NCBI GenBank assembly: GCA_028583405.1
Contig: CM053264.1
Location: forward strand, 12,288,787 to 12,352,786
Length of the DNA: 64,000 nucleotides
Direction of reading: 5' to 3'
From: Pogonophryne albipinna
Taxonomy: Eukaryota > Chordata > Actinopteri > Perciformes > Artedidraconidae
Position numbers and translations under genes: made by a program. Each line of letters begins with the position of its first letter. Within the stretch, counting starts at the first letter, position 1. The notes under the pieces are model-generated. The model was not told the DNA's origin, searched no databases, and was given only the letters and a program-made list of their open reading frames with translations. Shown piece after piece: positions 1-12,800 of the stretch.

Positions 1-2639
1 GGGAACGGGAGATAGTATTGTTGTATTTTTTGTACATTGTGAAGAAAAGCCAACAGACTTGACTTCTCTTCCACTGGCCAGAGCCCAGTTTAGTGTGTTT
101 ACTTTATTGTAGGTCAGTGTGTGCACACCCACTAACTACAGCCAGGGCCCCAGCATATAAAACCCTAAATAATATGTCTACATTTAGAGAAATCATCGGG
201 TGTCGCTGTGGAATGCAACACCATTGTGGTGAGGCGTTTTCACAAAAGAGCAAACAACCGCTGGAGAAAGCCAGAGAATCAGGGACAATATACTGAAGTG
301 ATGTTCATACATAGACCAGTATCTTTTATGGCGTTAATCAATAAATAGCGTTAAATGTTGCTTTGGAATTGAACTTGTAAAATTGTGCTGTGAAAAGGGC
401 CTTTCTTTCATCTCAATAAAGTAACACCAAAAGTCATAATACCTCATAGATTTCTTTCACTAACAAAGCTATTTAATACATACATAACATTATGTATAAC
501 TGTTCTCTCCTGCGATTTGATTGGATGTTGTTGGGGTGGTCAAACAGACACAATAAAGGAGATTCAATGGATTTATGGACTCTTTTTAAATAGCATACTT
601 TTTTTAATCCTTGGGTTAGGGAAGGTATTTTCAAGGCAACGGGTTTAAGTCCTTTGTGTTCAGTTCCTAGTCAAGTCTTTTTTGATTTTGTAAGATGAGT
701 CTAAAGTCATCCAAATCTCTGCGATCGTCTTATCTAACTCTCGCCAGGAATGAAAATAAACTTTTCCCTGGAATGTCAAACTATTATAAAAGAAATGCAT
801 AAAAAATTGAACTGTGATGGAAATATTTGAGAAGACATCTACTGCAAACTTTAATGTGTCACTGATAGTTGAGTCCATTACTAAATATAACCCTGAGGAA
901 ATAAAATAAGATCTTAAAGACACAATTTCTCTGGATATCGCTACGCTGTGATACTGTCGAAGATGTCTCAACTTACTACTTAAATACTGGGGGGATCATT
1001 TGAGAATGAAGCCTTGATGCTACGCAGGCTCCATATGATCTTTGTTTTGTCCTGATAAACAACATTTGACAAGAAGCACAAACTAAAGGAAAGCCTTCCT
1101 CCTCTGATAACCTAAACACACTTGCATGCAAAGACACATGATTGCATATACATAAAGCCACATGTCCAAGTTGATCATATTTGCCGGTGAAGTCCTATGA
1201 TTGTAACATAAACAACATGCTTCACCAAGAGGGAGGTCTGAGCCCTGTAGTCACCTGAGTGTTCGCAGACATGAAGGTGTGTGTTTACCAGAGTGTGTGT
1301 GTCCTCTCGTGTAAGGAAAACGTTCGACCTTGCTCTGCTCTGCCAGACTACAAAGTGACTTCATCTTTTGTTGAACCATCACATCTCCCCGCCGCCTCCC
1401 CCAGCAAAGCCACTGCCATTTAGAATAACAGATGAATAAATGGACGAGGGGGAAAAACAGAGGACCGAAACCACAGCGGAACTCAGTAATGGTCAGCCAG
1501 GCCCACCACGCCTCAGCAAATGTTTGTCCAAACCTGTTATTTCTGGCATTGTACTGTCTCAAGGAGATCATTTTATTCTCCGGGAGGAATGCAGCGGCTA
1601 TAAATAGTGTGGAGATGAAGGAGGGGAAATCAGAGATTTGTAGAGTAATTACAGAGCCAGAGCCGAACCCTTCTGTTATGGCTCATTTTTCATCAACCTC
1701 TGTCTCCACGACTGTCTGACTGACTGACCCACTGAGGTATAATGGACGCTTTCTCCATGGGAAATGCATGTCTGACCTGATATTTGACCTCGATTTGTTC
1801 TGCTTTTATCCACTAAAGAGTCAAGATTTAAAGGAACAGCTGACATTTTAGCAAAGAAGCTTGAGAAGATGAAAAACTAGACATTTGACATGTTTGGTTG
1901 TTTGGTTTCTGCCTGTTTGTCAGCAGGACAACGGAAAAATACTGTCTCGATATTTATGAAACTTTGTGAAAGGGTGTAGCATGGTCCAAGGAAGAACCCA
2001 TTACATTTGTGAAGGAAATCACAGGATGAAAGATGAATTATTGTAACTTTTTTAAAGCTTGCAAGATAGATTGGTGCTACTAATTTATGATGACATCTTG
2101 CCCATTAAATCAAAACATGTGTCAGTTATTTATCACATGTTCGGAGGACCGTAGATTCTCACAGAGAGTGGAAACTTTAAGAATCAACCAGGATTTTTTA
2201 GTTCAAGTCCAAACCCCTTAACCCCAGCATATCCATCAGTGTCAGAGTTGCGTCAAACAGTCGAGACATTAACCATTGCTTCCCTCTGGAGACGTTGAAA
2301 TTGATTGGGATTTACCTGCCGTCTTTTTCTGTTTCTCTCTGGTCCGTTCCCCTCACATTACTTACATCCTGACATTTCATGTAAACAAGGCAGACGACAC
2401 AATGAATGGCAGGAAGGAAAGTGTTTTATGGAAACAGGAAGTAAAAGTTTTGGAGTTTGTTTCACAGGGCTTTAGTCAAAACCGAATCCACAGCAAATTG
2501 AGTCAAGACAAAGATATGAAGGAAATTGCCCTATTAGGGGCTTATAAAACATACCCAGCTTCACACTCAAGACCAAGACAATTTAAAAAGAAAAAAGCCC
2601 AAGACAAGCGTGCAACTAAAAGAAAGTGGTCTTGATTCG
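1..2639. other. Intergenic DNA, no recognised gene
   Basis: No ORF here resembles a known protein and no chain of exons with consistent splice sites was found. Short AATAAA-type signals occur near 415-420, but no gene could be tied to them. The stretch 1380-1690 is less AT-rich and free of obvious repeats; it is listed separately as a possible regulatory element. Confidence 0.5.
1380..1690. promoter_or_regulatory. Possible conserved non-coding element with a MEF2-type site
   Basis: This repeat-free block contains CTATAAATAG at 1598-1607, which fits the MEF2 consensus CTA(A/T)4TAG exactly and could also act as a TATA box. Several E-box-like and homeodomain-like words lie around it. An ORF crosses the block on each strand, but neither looks like a real protein. 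That it is regulatory is inference from composition only. Confidence 0.25.
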
Positions 2640-2925
2640 AGCCGATGGAGTTGTTTTTTCATATGGGGAGAAAATAGATGCCTCGAAAATGTACAAAAGC
2701 AGCTACTCGTCAACTGGAAGGTCACCAGTTCAAGTCCCGGAAAGACCAAGTGCTACCAAGGTGAGCAAGGCACCGTTCCCTACACGGCTCCCCGGGTGCC
2801 GTACATAATGGCAGCCCACTGCTCCTAACACTAGGATGGGTCAAATGCAGAGAAACCGTTTCGTTACATGGTACCTGTACTGTGTAATGACAATAAGTTG
2901 AATCTATCTATCTATCTAAAAGTAA
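2640..2925 (+). mobile_element. tRNA-derived SINE
   Basis: The left part has a B-box-like word (AGTTCAAGTCCCG near 2727-2739), as in Pol III promoters of tRNA-derived SINEs. The right part ends in the stereotyped tail 'gtgtaatgacaataagttga' followed by an (ATCT)n microsatellite, a layout common in fish SINEs. Boundaries are approximate and no target duplication was identified. A second, shorter SINE-like piece sharing the 'ggaaggtcacca' word lies at 4033-4150. Confidence 0.6.
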
Positions 2926-4811
2926 AACAGCCTGTAAATAAAACCCTAACACTCTTCTCTTTAGTTTTTTTGTCCAAACTCAGCCAGTCAAGTTGCCCTG
3001 ACAGCACTTGTGTCTTTAAATGATCTTCGTGGAGCATAAAAAGACGTTTTAGCTGGTAAATTGCTGTAATTATCAAACATGCCCTTCTCATTTCGCACAG
3101 TCAGACCTCGTTGGCAAATTCACCCGACAATTAAGAGAAGCGGGAAATGAATGACATGTAATGGTGTGGCTCACATTACTCCGATGAGGACAAACAATCT
3201 GGAAAAAGGAGGTTGTATTGATGGGAAATTTGAAGAATTAGTCACTACTAACTTTTTGAAGAGAGGAAGGTGATTTCAAACAATAGTATTGATGGGATCT
3301 AGAGCAACCTAAAACCCTGTCCTCCCCAGCTATCACTGGTGGCTTTTCTCTCTGTTGGAGGCACTTAGTAGGCTTTGTAGTGACGCTTTGTTGTGGTCTC
3401 AGGGTGGAGGAGAAGGAGGAGGTGGAGGGAGATGCAAATGACAGTGTTTCTCAGCACTTTGTCGCCAATCATAAAGAAATTATAGCTCCATGAGGTTTGT
3501 ACATAACAAATAAAGTGGCGTCTTGAGGATCGAAAGTGGAAAAATTAGACTTGTGTGGAAGCTCAAGCTTGTTATATCTGGCCTATGAAAACTCCATTTA
3601 TTTAACCCTCATTAATTCATTTAAAAAGACACATTGTCACAGCAGGTTTGACACTCCTGCATTAAATGGGAAGCAAATGACCACATACAGTATGCTACGT
3701 TTAGGGAAAACACAAACAGATGGAGACATGTCGTGATATGTTAGTATAACCTACACTTTTCATTATTAGATATTTAAAGAGGGCATGAAGACGTCCCTTC
3801 AAGACCTTTGTATTCACAGAGGAATGGCGCCCCCTTGTGGGCAGCATCCTCTACTGCACCATGATGATGTGTAGCCTACTACTTACAAGACACAAATGAA
3901 AAGTGAAACCCTATCTTTCCCACGTAGCTCCCAATTTCCATGTTTGATTGGATGTATTTAAAATACTAGTTCAGTTTAAGATTGTATAGCATAATAATCT
4001 AAATAAATGAATTAACAACATGTTAACTAGCCATTGGAAGGTCACCAGGTGAGTCCGATACGACGGCGAGGATAAAGGTGGAAGAATCGACCAATCACCT
4101 TCCCCTCACTCGCATGGATGGATGAGCTGAGCGTGAGTCGCACCTGGAGGAAAAGTTAGAATACAAATCAAATGAAAAATAGTATATCAAATGTATGCGT
4201 GAAGCTAATTTCCAGGAGCCTCGTTAAATCTTTACTGATGCAAACTATAATCCTTCTAAAGAAAAGTGGGCTTATTAACACTGTTCTATATTTGAACATA
4301 TATATTTAAGAAGTAGCCTACAATAGCAGATGTTTAATTTGTGGGTCACATTTCATTATACTTTTTGAATTTGCTGTAGTTTGGACACCCCTGATTTAAG
4401 AGATCGTTGGAGCAGGAACTTATTATATTTGACTTGTCGTGTCTAAGATGGCTGATTGTTACAAGTCTTCTCCGCTCAGTCTCCCATGACAGCTGCAGCT
4501 AAACGCCTGAAATGTCAATGCAGAACGTGTGTAACAGAGCTGAGAAAAGTTAATTACAGTCTTCTCCTCTGAGGGACGTGAAACTCTTTGTCGAACTCGA
4601 GAGGCTGCTTTTAAATCTGGCGGTGCAGCCGGCAGGAAACCACTCCAATACATTATATTCTGCGCTAGCATCTGTGACACCTGGAATCTTCACAATGCTG
4701 TACAGTCATGCTTCGTGTATTCATATTTCAAGACATGCAAAGTCACAGAACACTTGGAGAGGTTTGAGTACCTTGAATACTATTTAAGTAAAATATTGCT
4801 ATGTCTGCGGT
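2926..4811. other. Intergenic DNA, no recognised gene
   Basis: AT-rich spacer. It holds an octamer word ATGCAAAT at 3432-3439 (POU-type site) in a relatively G-rich block (3400-3520), and hAT-terminus-like scraps such as 'tttggacacccctga' near 4380-4395. No coding region is supported. Confidence 0.45.
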
Positions 4812-5784
4812 CAGGGCCGGACTGGGACAATAAGTCAGGCCGGGAATTATACACCCAGCCAGGCTACTACCAGTTTTTTTTGGTGCCATTTTGCTAGATT
4901 TATTTGTCAATATGTACAGCGTTGCTGCCCGTAGTGATAGCCCTATAGTTTAAATCTACTACCCAAAAATAAACATATGGACATGGGCACTATTGAAAAA
5001 AATGTGAAAATCTATTTAGGAATCTATTAATGTGAACATATTTTTAGTGGGGGTGGACCTCAAACCCTATAGGGGGGTCCGGGGGCATGCTCCCCCGGTA
5101 AGATTTTTTTGTTAAATGTTGGACTTAAATGCATCAATCTGGTGCATTTTGAGGGGGAAATAAAGAGACTACACCCATATGAAACAGAACTGTATACATT
5201 TAAATAATCATAAAATCATAAGAACATGGCCATAACCAATAACATACCATATCAAATATTTAAAAACATTTGAACTTGTTTATTTATTTGTTTTTTGTTC
5301 ATTTATAGTTGTGAGTGTGTCTGGGCTCCTGAATCAGCCTCTCCTGTCTCCCTCCTCTCCCCCTTCTCCTCTTTGAGGCAGAAGCAAAGACTAGTTTTAG
5401 ATCTCAACCAGTTTTAAAAGTTTATCTTGCCTTTTTTCACCTAGTTAACTTTTTTTTTTATTATTCATGCATATTTCACTAATCTCACTCCTCCCTCAAA
5501 TGGAAATATGTGTTTACATAAATGGTGACCAAACCGTTTGAGACCCATAGAGATAACTTGGACAAAGTTCTAAACTCTCTTCTGTGAGTCCTTTACCTCA
5601 CCTGAGCTGAGGTTATCAGCCTCTCAGTCTGACTGGAGAGGACTCTCCCTCCACCTTGTTGTTGAAACAGCTCATTATATACGTTAGCGCAGCTAGCACC
5701 AGATGCTAACAGCAACAATACACGTAACCGATGCGTGCGCGCTCTCTCTCTCTCTCGCTCGCGCCCATGGATGCTCGCGCCACA
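4812..5784 (+). mobile_element. hAT-related repeat copy A (interrupted by an LTR)
   Basis: The segment opens with CAGGGCCGGACTGGGAC, a hAT-style terminus. From about 5120 it is clearly homologous to 10,970-11,560 inside the hAT element of the boll intron; shared words include 'atgtgtttacataaat', 'gagtcctttacctcac' and 'agctagcaccagatgcta'. The right part of this copy is cut at 5785-5789 by a solo LTR insertion. The two copies show the family is dispersed and older than the LTR insertion. Confidence 0.6.
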
Positions 5785-5789
5785 CATAC

Positions 5790-7031
5790 TGTTACGGCTG
5801 CTGCCTTCCGGGTCGTCTTCTGTTGTGTGAATGTGTGTATGCAAATGAGCTGTAAGGTTGCCCCGATGTCATTGGCTGTCCTGTCCTCGTTTCATCCGAA
5901 GAGAGGATTGGATCACGTCCTCCAATCCCTGCCTGCTTCCGGCACATCTTCCGGGGGAGGAGTACAAAGGCCGGGGACGGAGATCACTCGGGAGGCTCTG
6001 TGATGTGGGACCGATGTGTGGGACAGACGCCTCTAGCCTCTTGCTGTACTTTATTCGTTTGGTTGACGTTTAGTGCTTTTGTGTCATGTGTTAGAATTGT
6101 ACTGTTGAGCAGCGGGTTGAACTAGTGTTTCTGTGTTTAGTTAGGTACTGTGGTACGATTGTGTAAATAGGATCCAGGTATTTGCCTGTCGATTAGCAGC
6201 AGCAGCTGTGTTTTTGTGCGGCCTTTTCAGTTAGCCTATATGTACCACCAGTGGCGTTTTTATATGTACAAAAGTGGTGGGTCACAAAAAACGTAGATGT
6301 CTATAAGCTTCTGCAGTGAGGTTCATGGCTGGAGAGGCTCTGACTCTTCAGGTTTACAAATATTATATTTTGACCTAAATCAAAATATAATATTATTTTC
6401 AAAAGCTTTTTTTGTCTGATGCTACAATTAATTTTAAACAGACAGTTCAACAGAAGGATACCCAAAACATTTTTTTTTATCATTTAAATATTGAATTGTT
6501 CTCTCTTAGTAAGATCCCATTTTCAATAAAATTGCGGTCTTACCTTGACTTGAAGATGAAGTCCATTTGCCTATCCTTCTGGACAAAAATCTCTATTACT
6601 TTTTTGTTAAAGTCCTCCTTATCTTCTTGTAGTTTCAAAAGTCTATCATAAATCTAATCGATAGATTTATGATTAGAAAATTATAAAAGTAGGGTAGACA
6701 TGTGGATATTATCTGGCTGAACAAAACGTGCATTTATCCAACAGCTACGTTTCCCACAGATCTTATTTGGAGCTATTCTGTGCCCCACCTGCCCCTAGAG
6801 GTTTTTGTTTCCCTTTTTGTGTGTTACTTATTACTCTGTATAATCTGTAAACTCTCTTTTGGAGTTCTCTTTTTGTTGATTGTTAAACAATCCGTTTTGG
6901 CACTTTGTTTATGCCAGGCGGCACAAGTATTATTTTTGTCACCACTATTTAATTATAATAAACCCTTAGAACTATTACCAATACCAACTGGTGTGTGTTG
7001 TTCCTCTCTACCCCTAGAGAAGGGCGTAACA
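5790..7031 (+). mobile_element. Solo LTR of a Ty3/Gypsy-type retrotransposon (copy 1)
   Basis: The segment begins TGTTACGGCTGCTGCC and ends GGGCGTAACA, so it has TG...CA ends inside an imperfect inverted repeat (TGTTACG/CGTAACA). It is flanked by a perfect 5-bp direct repeat, CATAC, at 5785-5789 and 7032-7036. Its start matches, in opposite orientation, the solo LTR at 9101-9769, and its ends resemble the LTR of the gag-bearing element at 45,679-48,265. At 1242 bp it is longer than those copies, so part of the interior (roughly 6230-6700) may be an extra insertion. No internal coding region remains, consistent with LTR-LTR recombination. Confidence 0.85.
6646..6672. repeat. Perfect inverted repeat within LTR copy 1
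   Basis: Arms TCATAAATCTA and TAGATTTATGA (11 bp each) are exact reverse complements separated by 5 bases. It could mark an internal MITE junction or simply be a chance AT-rich hairpin. Confidence 0.7.
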
Positions 7032-7316
7032 CATACACACACCCTCCCGAGCTTGAATGACACACAGAGACCAATCGAGGGCAATAGTGTATGATCTGTA
7101 TGAAAGTGGCCATGTCGGCAGGCCACATCATGTAGACAGCCAGTCACCCTCTGTGAGGCAGAGTCAGACCCACATTTGCGCAGCGTTGCGTTCACAATAC
7201 ATACATAAAAAAAAAAGAATCCACAAGCCAGCAGGCCACTTAACAGGCCAGACAGGCCATTGGGAGGACCGGGAGGTTTCCCGGTGGCCTGGCCTGTCTG
7301 TGTGTGTGTATTTCAG

Positions 7317-8155
<839 letters not shown>

Positions 8156-8291
8156 TGGAGCCATCAGCTGTGAGAGGGGGAAGCACTGCTGTTCGATCTG
8201 CTTCACCTTCTCTTTACAGACACATCAAAACAAACTGTTTCTGTCCATACACATTTGATTGTATTTGAATATCTATATATGTCTGGCATGT

Positions 8292-8323
<32 letters not shown>

Positions 8324-8767
8324 TATTTATAGTGTCGTGGACAGTCCCCATCGATGAACTGTCACAAAAACAGTAAATGGTGCAGCTTTAGCCGACATGG
8401 CTAATTTCCAGCTGTTGTCCCCGGCCAGATGGTAATAGACACCCTTAACATTGTGAATGTGTTTTTAATATTGATACATTGTTTCATTAATATGTTTTAA
8501 AATGTATTTAATGACTTGTAATTCGTTTTTCTTGATGACGTATTTTTTAATACGTTTAAATCAAATCAAATGAATGTTGCAACATCAAATGTTTTAAAGT
8601 TGTGATTCAAGACCATCATTCATGGTGATGCAAAAAAAGTTTGAGGAAAATATTAAAAGAAAACGACGTAGTATAGTTTGTTGAAAATATGGGGAAAAAA
8701 CCATAGTGTGTAGAAATGTTTCAATATTGTTTTACGTCAAAGATTACTATACTATCTATATATAGAT
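8156..8767. other. Intergenic DNA, no recognised gene
   Basis: Contains a short (TTTAG)n run at about 8296-8322 and AT-rich spacer. No coding signal is seen. Confidence 0.5.
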
Positions 8768-8990
8768 TACTGAGGTAATGGTTTTTGGAGCCAAGGCAGA
8801 ACGTATACAAGTTAGCGCTGAGCTTCAGTCTGCAATGTTCAAAACAACAGATAAAGCCAGAAATCTAGGTGTAGTCATGGACTCTGACCTGAGTTTCAAC
8901 AGTCACATTAAAACAGTTACTAAATCAGCCTACTATCGCCTAAAGAATATATCTAGGATTAAAAGACTAATGTCTTTGTCTAACTTGAAT
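8768..8990 (+). mobile_element. LINE reverse-transcriptase remnant (L2/Rex1-like)
   Basis: The + strand reads through a peptide containing KARNLGVVMDSDLSFNSHIK, then KSAYYRLKNISRIKRL. This is the conserved block just after the reverse-transcriptase palm in L2/Rex1-type fish LINEs ('LGV..D..L.F..HI......A..RL..I..I'). About 70 residues survive; the upstream palm motifs and the 3' tail are missing, so it is a dead fragment. The clade is inferred from the motif only. Confidence 0.7.
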
Positions 8991-9100
8991 AAAAGTAATA
9001 CAGTTTATTACTTTTTAATGTACAAATACTTTGTTACTGTACGATATCAATAACAATAATCCACAGCTACTCTCTCTGCTCCAGAGGAAGAAAATAAAAT

Positions 9101-9769
9101 TGGGTGTCCCGAAAAAAAATTCAGGGCACCCCGGGGGGTACACACACTGCACACCAGTTGGAATTGGTAATAGTTATAAGTAGTTTTATTATAGAACAGG
9201 GTGAAACAAAATGGAAGGCACGCAGCCTGAACAAACAAAAGGGCCAAAAGGGCGCCGACTTAACTAAGGAACAAACAAAGGAAGGACTCTAACAAAAAAG
9301 AGCCTGTGTACATACAAAGAAATAGATAATAACGAACTAAATAGAAACTAAAACCCTCACTGTCAAAGTGGTACAGTCTAAAGAAGGGAAGCTGTAAAAA
9401 AACACAGCTGAGGCAAAGTACAACAGTCACACAACACTAAACTAATCGAGACACATCTAATCACAATAATACTGATCAACACGGACCACACAAGTTAACC
9501 TACTGTTTAACACATTCGCACACAAACTAGCCACTAGCGAGAGGCGTCTGTTCACCCAACAGAGCCTTCAGAGTGATGATTGTTCCCAGTCTTTGTAGTC
9601 ATCTCCAGCGCTGCGATTGGAGTGCATCGGGCCCGGCGTGCTCCAATCACAATCTTCAGGGGGCGGACCAGGAGATGGCAGCCAATGACGTCAGGGCACC
9701 CGCAGAGCTCATTTACATATAAGACAGATTAACACACTTAAAAGGACCAGCAAGGCAGCAGCCGTAACA
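9101..9769 (-). mobile_element. Solo LTR, same family (copy 2)
   Basis: On the minus strand the segment starts TGTTACGGCTGCTGCC at 9769, identical to the start of the LTR at 5790. It shares the words 'caccagttgg', 'attggtaatagtt' and 'ttttattata' near its other end. The left boundary (about 9101) is less certain because the terminal bases have diverged and no clear target duplication was found. No internal region or coding sequence is attached. Confidence 0.75.
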
Positions 9770-9836
9770 ATGTATAATTATAAATTTGAATATCTGGATT
9801 TTTTTTGTCTAATGCAGCTTGTTGTTTTTTTTAAAG

Positions 9837-12800
9837 ACTAATGGAGTATGTTTGAAAGGCAAGAAGCTCTGCATCGCTCAGGCTGTCCGCAAGCCCAGAG
9901 CCTCAGGACCACGTAACTCGACTTTTTTATTCAGCATATTCACTTTTTTTGCCATCATTTCAAAATATGAAGGTACATTTTTTATGGGAAACTGTTTGTT
10001 TTTTTACAACAGTAGGAACTCTAAAATAACTTGAATTCAGATAAGTTTTTTTTTTAATAAATTTTGTGCATAAATATACATAGATAGAACATAAACAGAA
10101 AAAATAATACATTAATATACACATGCCAAATAAGAAATAGAAATATAACAATATTCTTATAAATATATTTAAGGTTGACATTCGTTAAATTGGAATTATG
10201 TCTCATAATAATCTCCTATTTCTTTCTAACTTGAATCCAAAAGCATGTCAACTTTTCCATTATAAAAAAAGACTTTGACATGTTCACCCTCTGTTTCTGT
10301 TTTAGATGTTTTTTTTATATATCCAAGGAGCTGAGTGCTGGCTTTTCACAAATAGTTACTGTCCCACAAAACAAGAGGAGTAACTACTTCTTCCTGCTTT
10401 CTTTTTTCTCTCAGCTAAGAGGACGACCCCTTGCTTCACCGTGCTTCTGCCGATGAGCTGTGACAGCGAGTACCTGAACACATCTGCAGGGTTTCCATAC
10501 ACCTACAACAACGGAGTGGCCTACTTCCATCATCCATACTGCCCCAACATGAGCCCTCCTGCCCTCCAGTGGCCTGTTAGTAAACACTCATATCTAGGGT
10601 TGGGTATCGTTTGAATTGCCACGATTCTGATTCCGATTCCGATTCTACTTTTCGATTCCGGTTCTTAACGGTTCTCAATTCCGATTCTTTGAGGGGCAGG
10701 GTAAAAAAATGATACATGCTTCTTCCACCAAAAAAATTACATTTATTCGAGAAACTTTTACACAGGTTAGTTTACAGTAATATTCACATTAATCAGTCTG
10801 TTAATATTCACTGCTATGTAACTGTAACCTGAGAACCACTGAAGCTACAACAGTGCAACTTTTAAAGGAACCCCCCCCCCCCCCCCCCATTTAAAAACAG
10901 TTCTTGTTGAGAAAAACAAGCATATCTGCCTTCTCAGGCATACCGGGAAGAAATGTTTGAACATTTTAAAGTAAAATGCTTCAATCTGGTGCAATTTAAG
11001 CAGAATGACTAGAGACTAGATCTAGGGGGTACAACTCTAAACACCCATATGAAAAAGATCGGTTTACATTTTAATAATTAAATAAGTATGTGAACATAAC
11101 CAGTAACCCATAGCCAATAACAAATACATGTAAAGCATTTTATTTTTGTTGTTCATTCATATCTTATTTTACTATTTTATTTATGCATATTTTTGTATCT
11201 CTCCAGTTTAAAATGATATGTCTGGTTTACTGTCCTATAGTATACATTGGAATGATTTCAAACCTGTTTTATCCCAATAATTATAAAGGTGTGCCTTGGA
11301 AAATATGTGTTTACATAAATTGTGATCAAAATGTTTGAGACCCACTGAGATAACTTAGACTAAAGTGAACTATCTAAACACTCAGAGTCCTTTACCTCAC
11401 TGAGCTGTAGTTATCAGCCTCAGTCTGACTGGAGAGGACTCTCCCTCCACATTATTGTAGAAACATCTTCTTCTAATATCCGTTAGAGCAGCTAGCACCA
11501 GATGCTAATAACAACAGCGCTGGTACCGGTGCACCCTCCCTTTCTCCCTCGCTCGCTCCCACGCTCACTCGCACTTTGGCTGTGAGCTGCGGGTGCCAGA
11601 TAAGCCAACATCCCCCATTTTCATCACTTACAGCGCCCATCGTACAGGGCAAATGAAACGTGTAACCGGGATGAAAAGGGTGTTACATTTACTTAATTAT
11701 GAATGTTGTTACATCAAGGCCGAAAATTAGGATGAGCGCAAACAGTCAAAACATTATTTTTTTCTCCCAGAGCTGTCAGCGCACCGCCTCCACAGATCTG
11801 GCGCCTTAGGCGAACATCTATAACGCCAGTGCGACGGGCCGGCCCTGGTCCCAGCTTACGCTGTAGGAAGTGTAGGTACAACGCTACATTTCCCGCCCCG
11901 CCGCAGTCATACAGTAAGCTACGGAGAGCGGCGAGAAACATTTCCTCAGGCATCGAAAAGTGGAACCGAAATTCACATTTCTAAATGATGCCGTTGGAAT
12001 CGAAATGTTGGAATCTCGGTACCCAACCCTACTCATATCACACTTCACCTCAATAGCGTTTTTTAAAAGCAAGTTATTCAAAGTAAAGTGAATGTATTGG
12101 GTATTTAAAATTGTGCTTCACAGTTGGTAGAATAAGAAGATTTAACCTGCATTACATTTTTATGTACAGCATATGCGTTGTTGGAGGAGCATAAGACTCA
12201 ATCATATCCTAGCCAAAACTCTGCTGAAGCTAGTGTGCATATGACAGATAAAGCCATTCCATCTTTATGATCTTTTTGAAGATGAATGTGTTATTTTCTT
12301 CTCTTGCAGCCTGCTCCTCCAGTGATGCTTCATCCGTCTCCTCAGCCCGTCTACCAGCAACCAGTCTATCACCAGCAACCAGTCTATCACCAGCAACCGG
12401 TCTATCACCAGCAACCGGTCTATCACCAACAACCGGTCTATCACCAGCAACCGGTCTATCACCAACAACCGATCTATCACCAACAACCGGTCTATCACCA
12501 GGAACCGGTCTATCACGAGCAACCGGTCTATCACCAGCAACCGGTCTATCACCAACAACCGGTCTATCACCAGCAACCGGTCTATCACCAACAACCGATC
12601 TATCACCAACAACCGGTCTATCACCAGCAACCGGTCTATCACCAACAACCGATCTATCACCAACAACCGGTCTATCACGAGCAACCGGTCTATCACGAGC
12701 AACCGGTCTATCACCAGGAACCGGTCTATCACGAGCAACCGGTCTATCACGAACAACCGGTCCATCACGAGCAGCCGGTCTATCACCAGGAACCGGTCTA

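Noticed and set aside
1432..1719. 95-codon + strand ORF as a gene
   Set aside because: No domain, no splice partner, and an equally open frame on the other strand.
2640..2760. Functional tRNA gene
   Set aside because: Only a B-box-like word is present; no cloverleaf with anticodon stem could be drawn, and the tail is that of a SINE.
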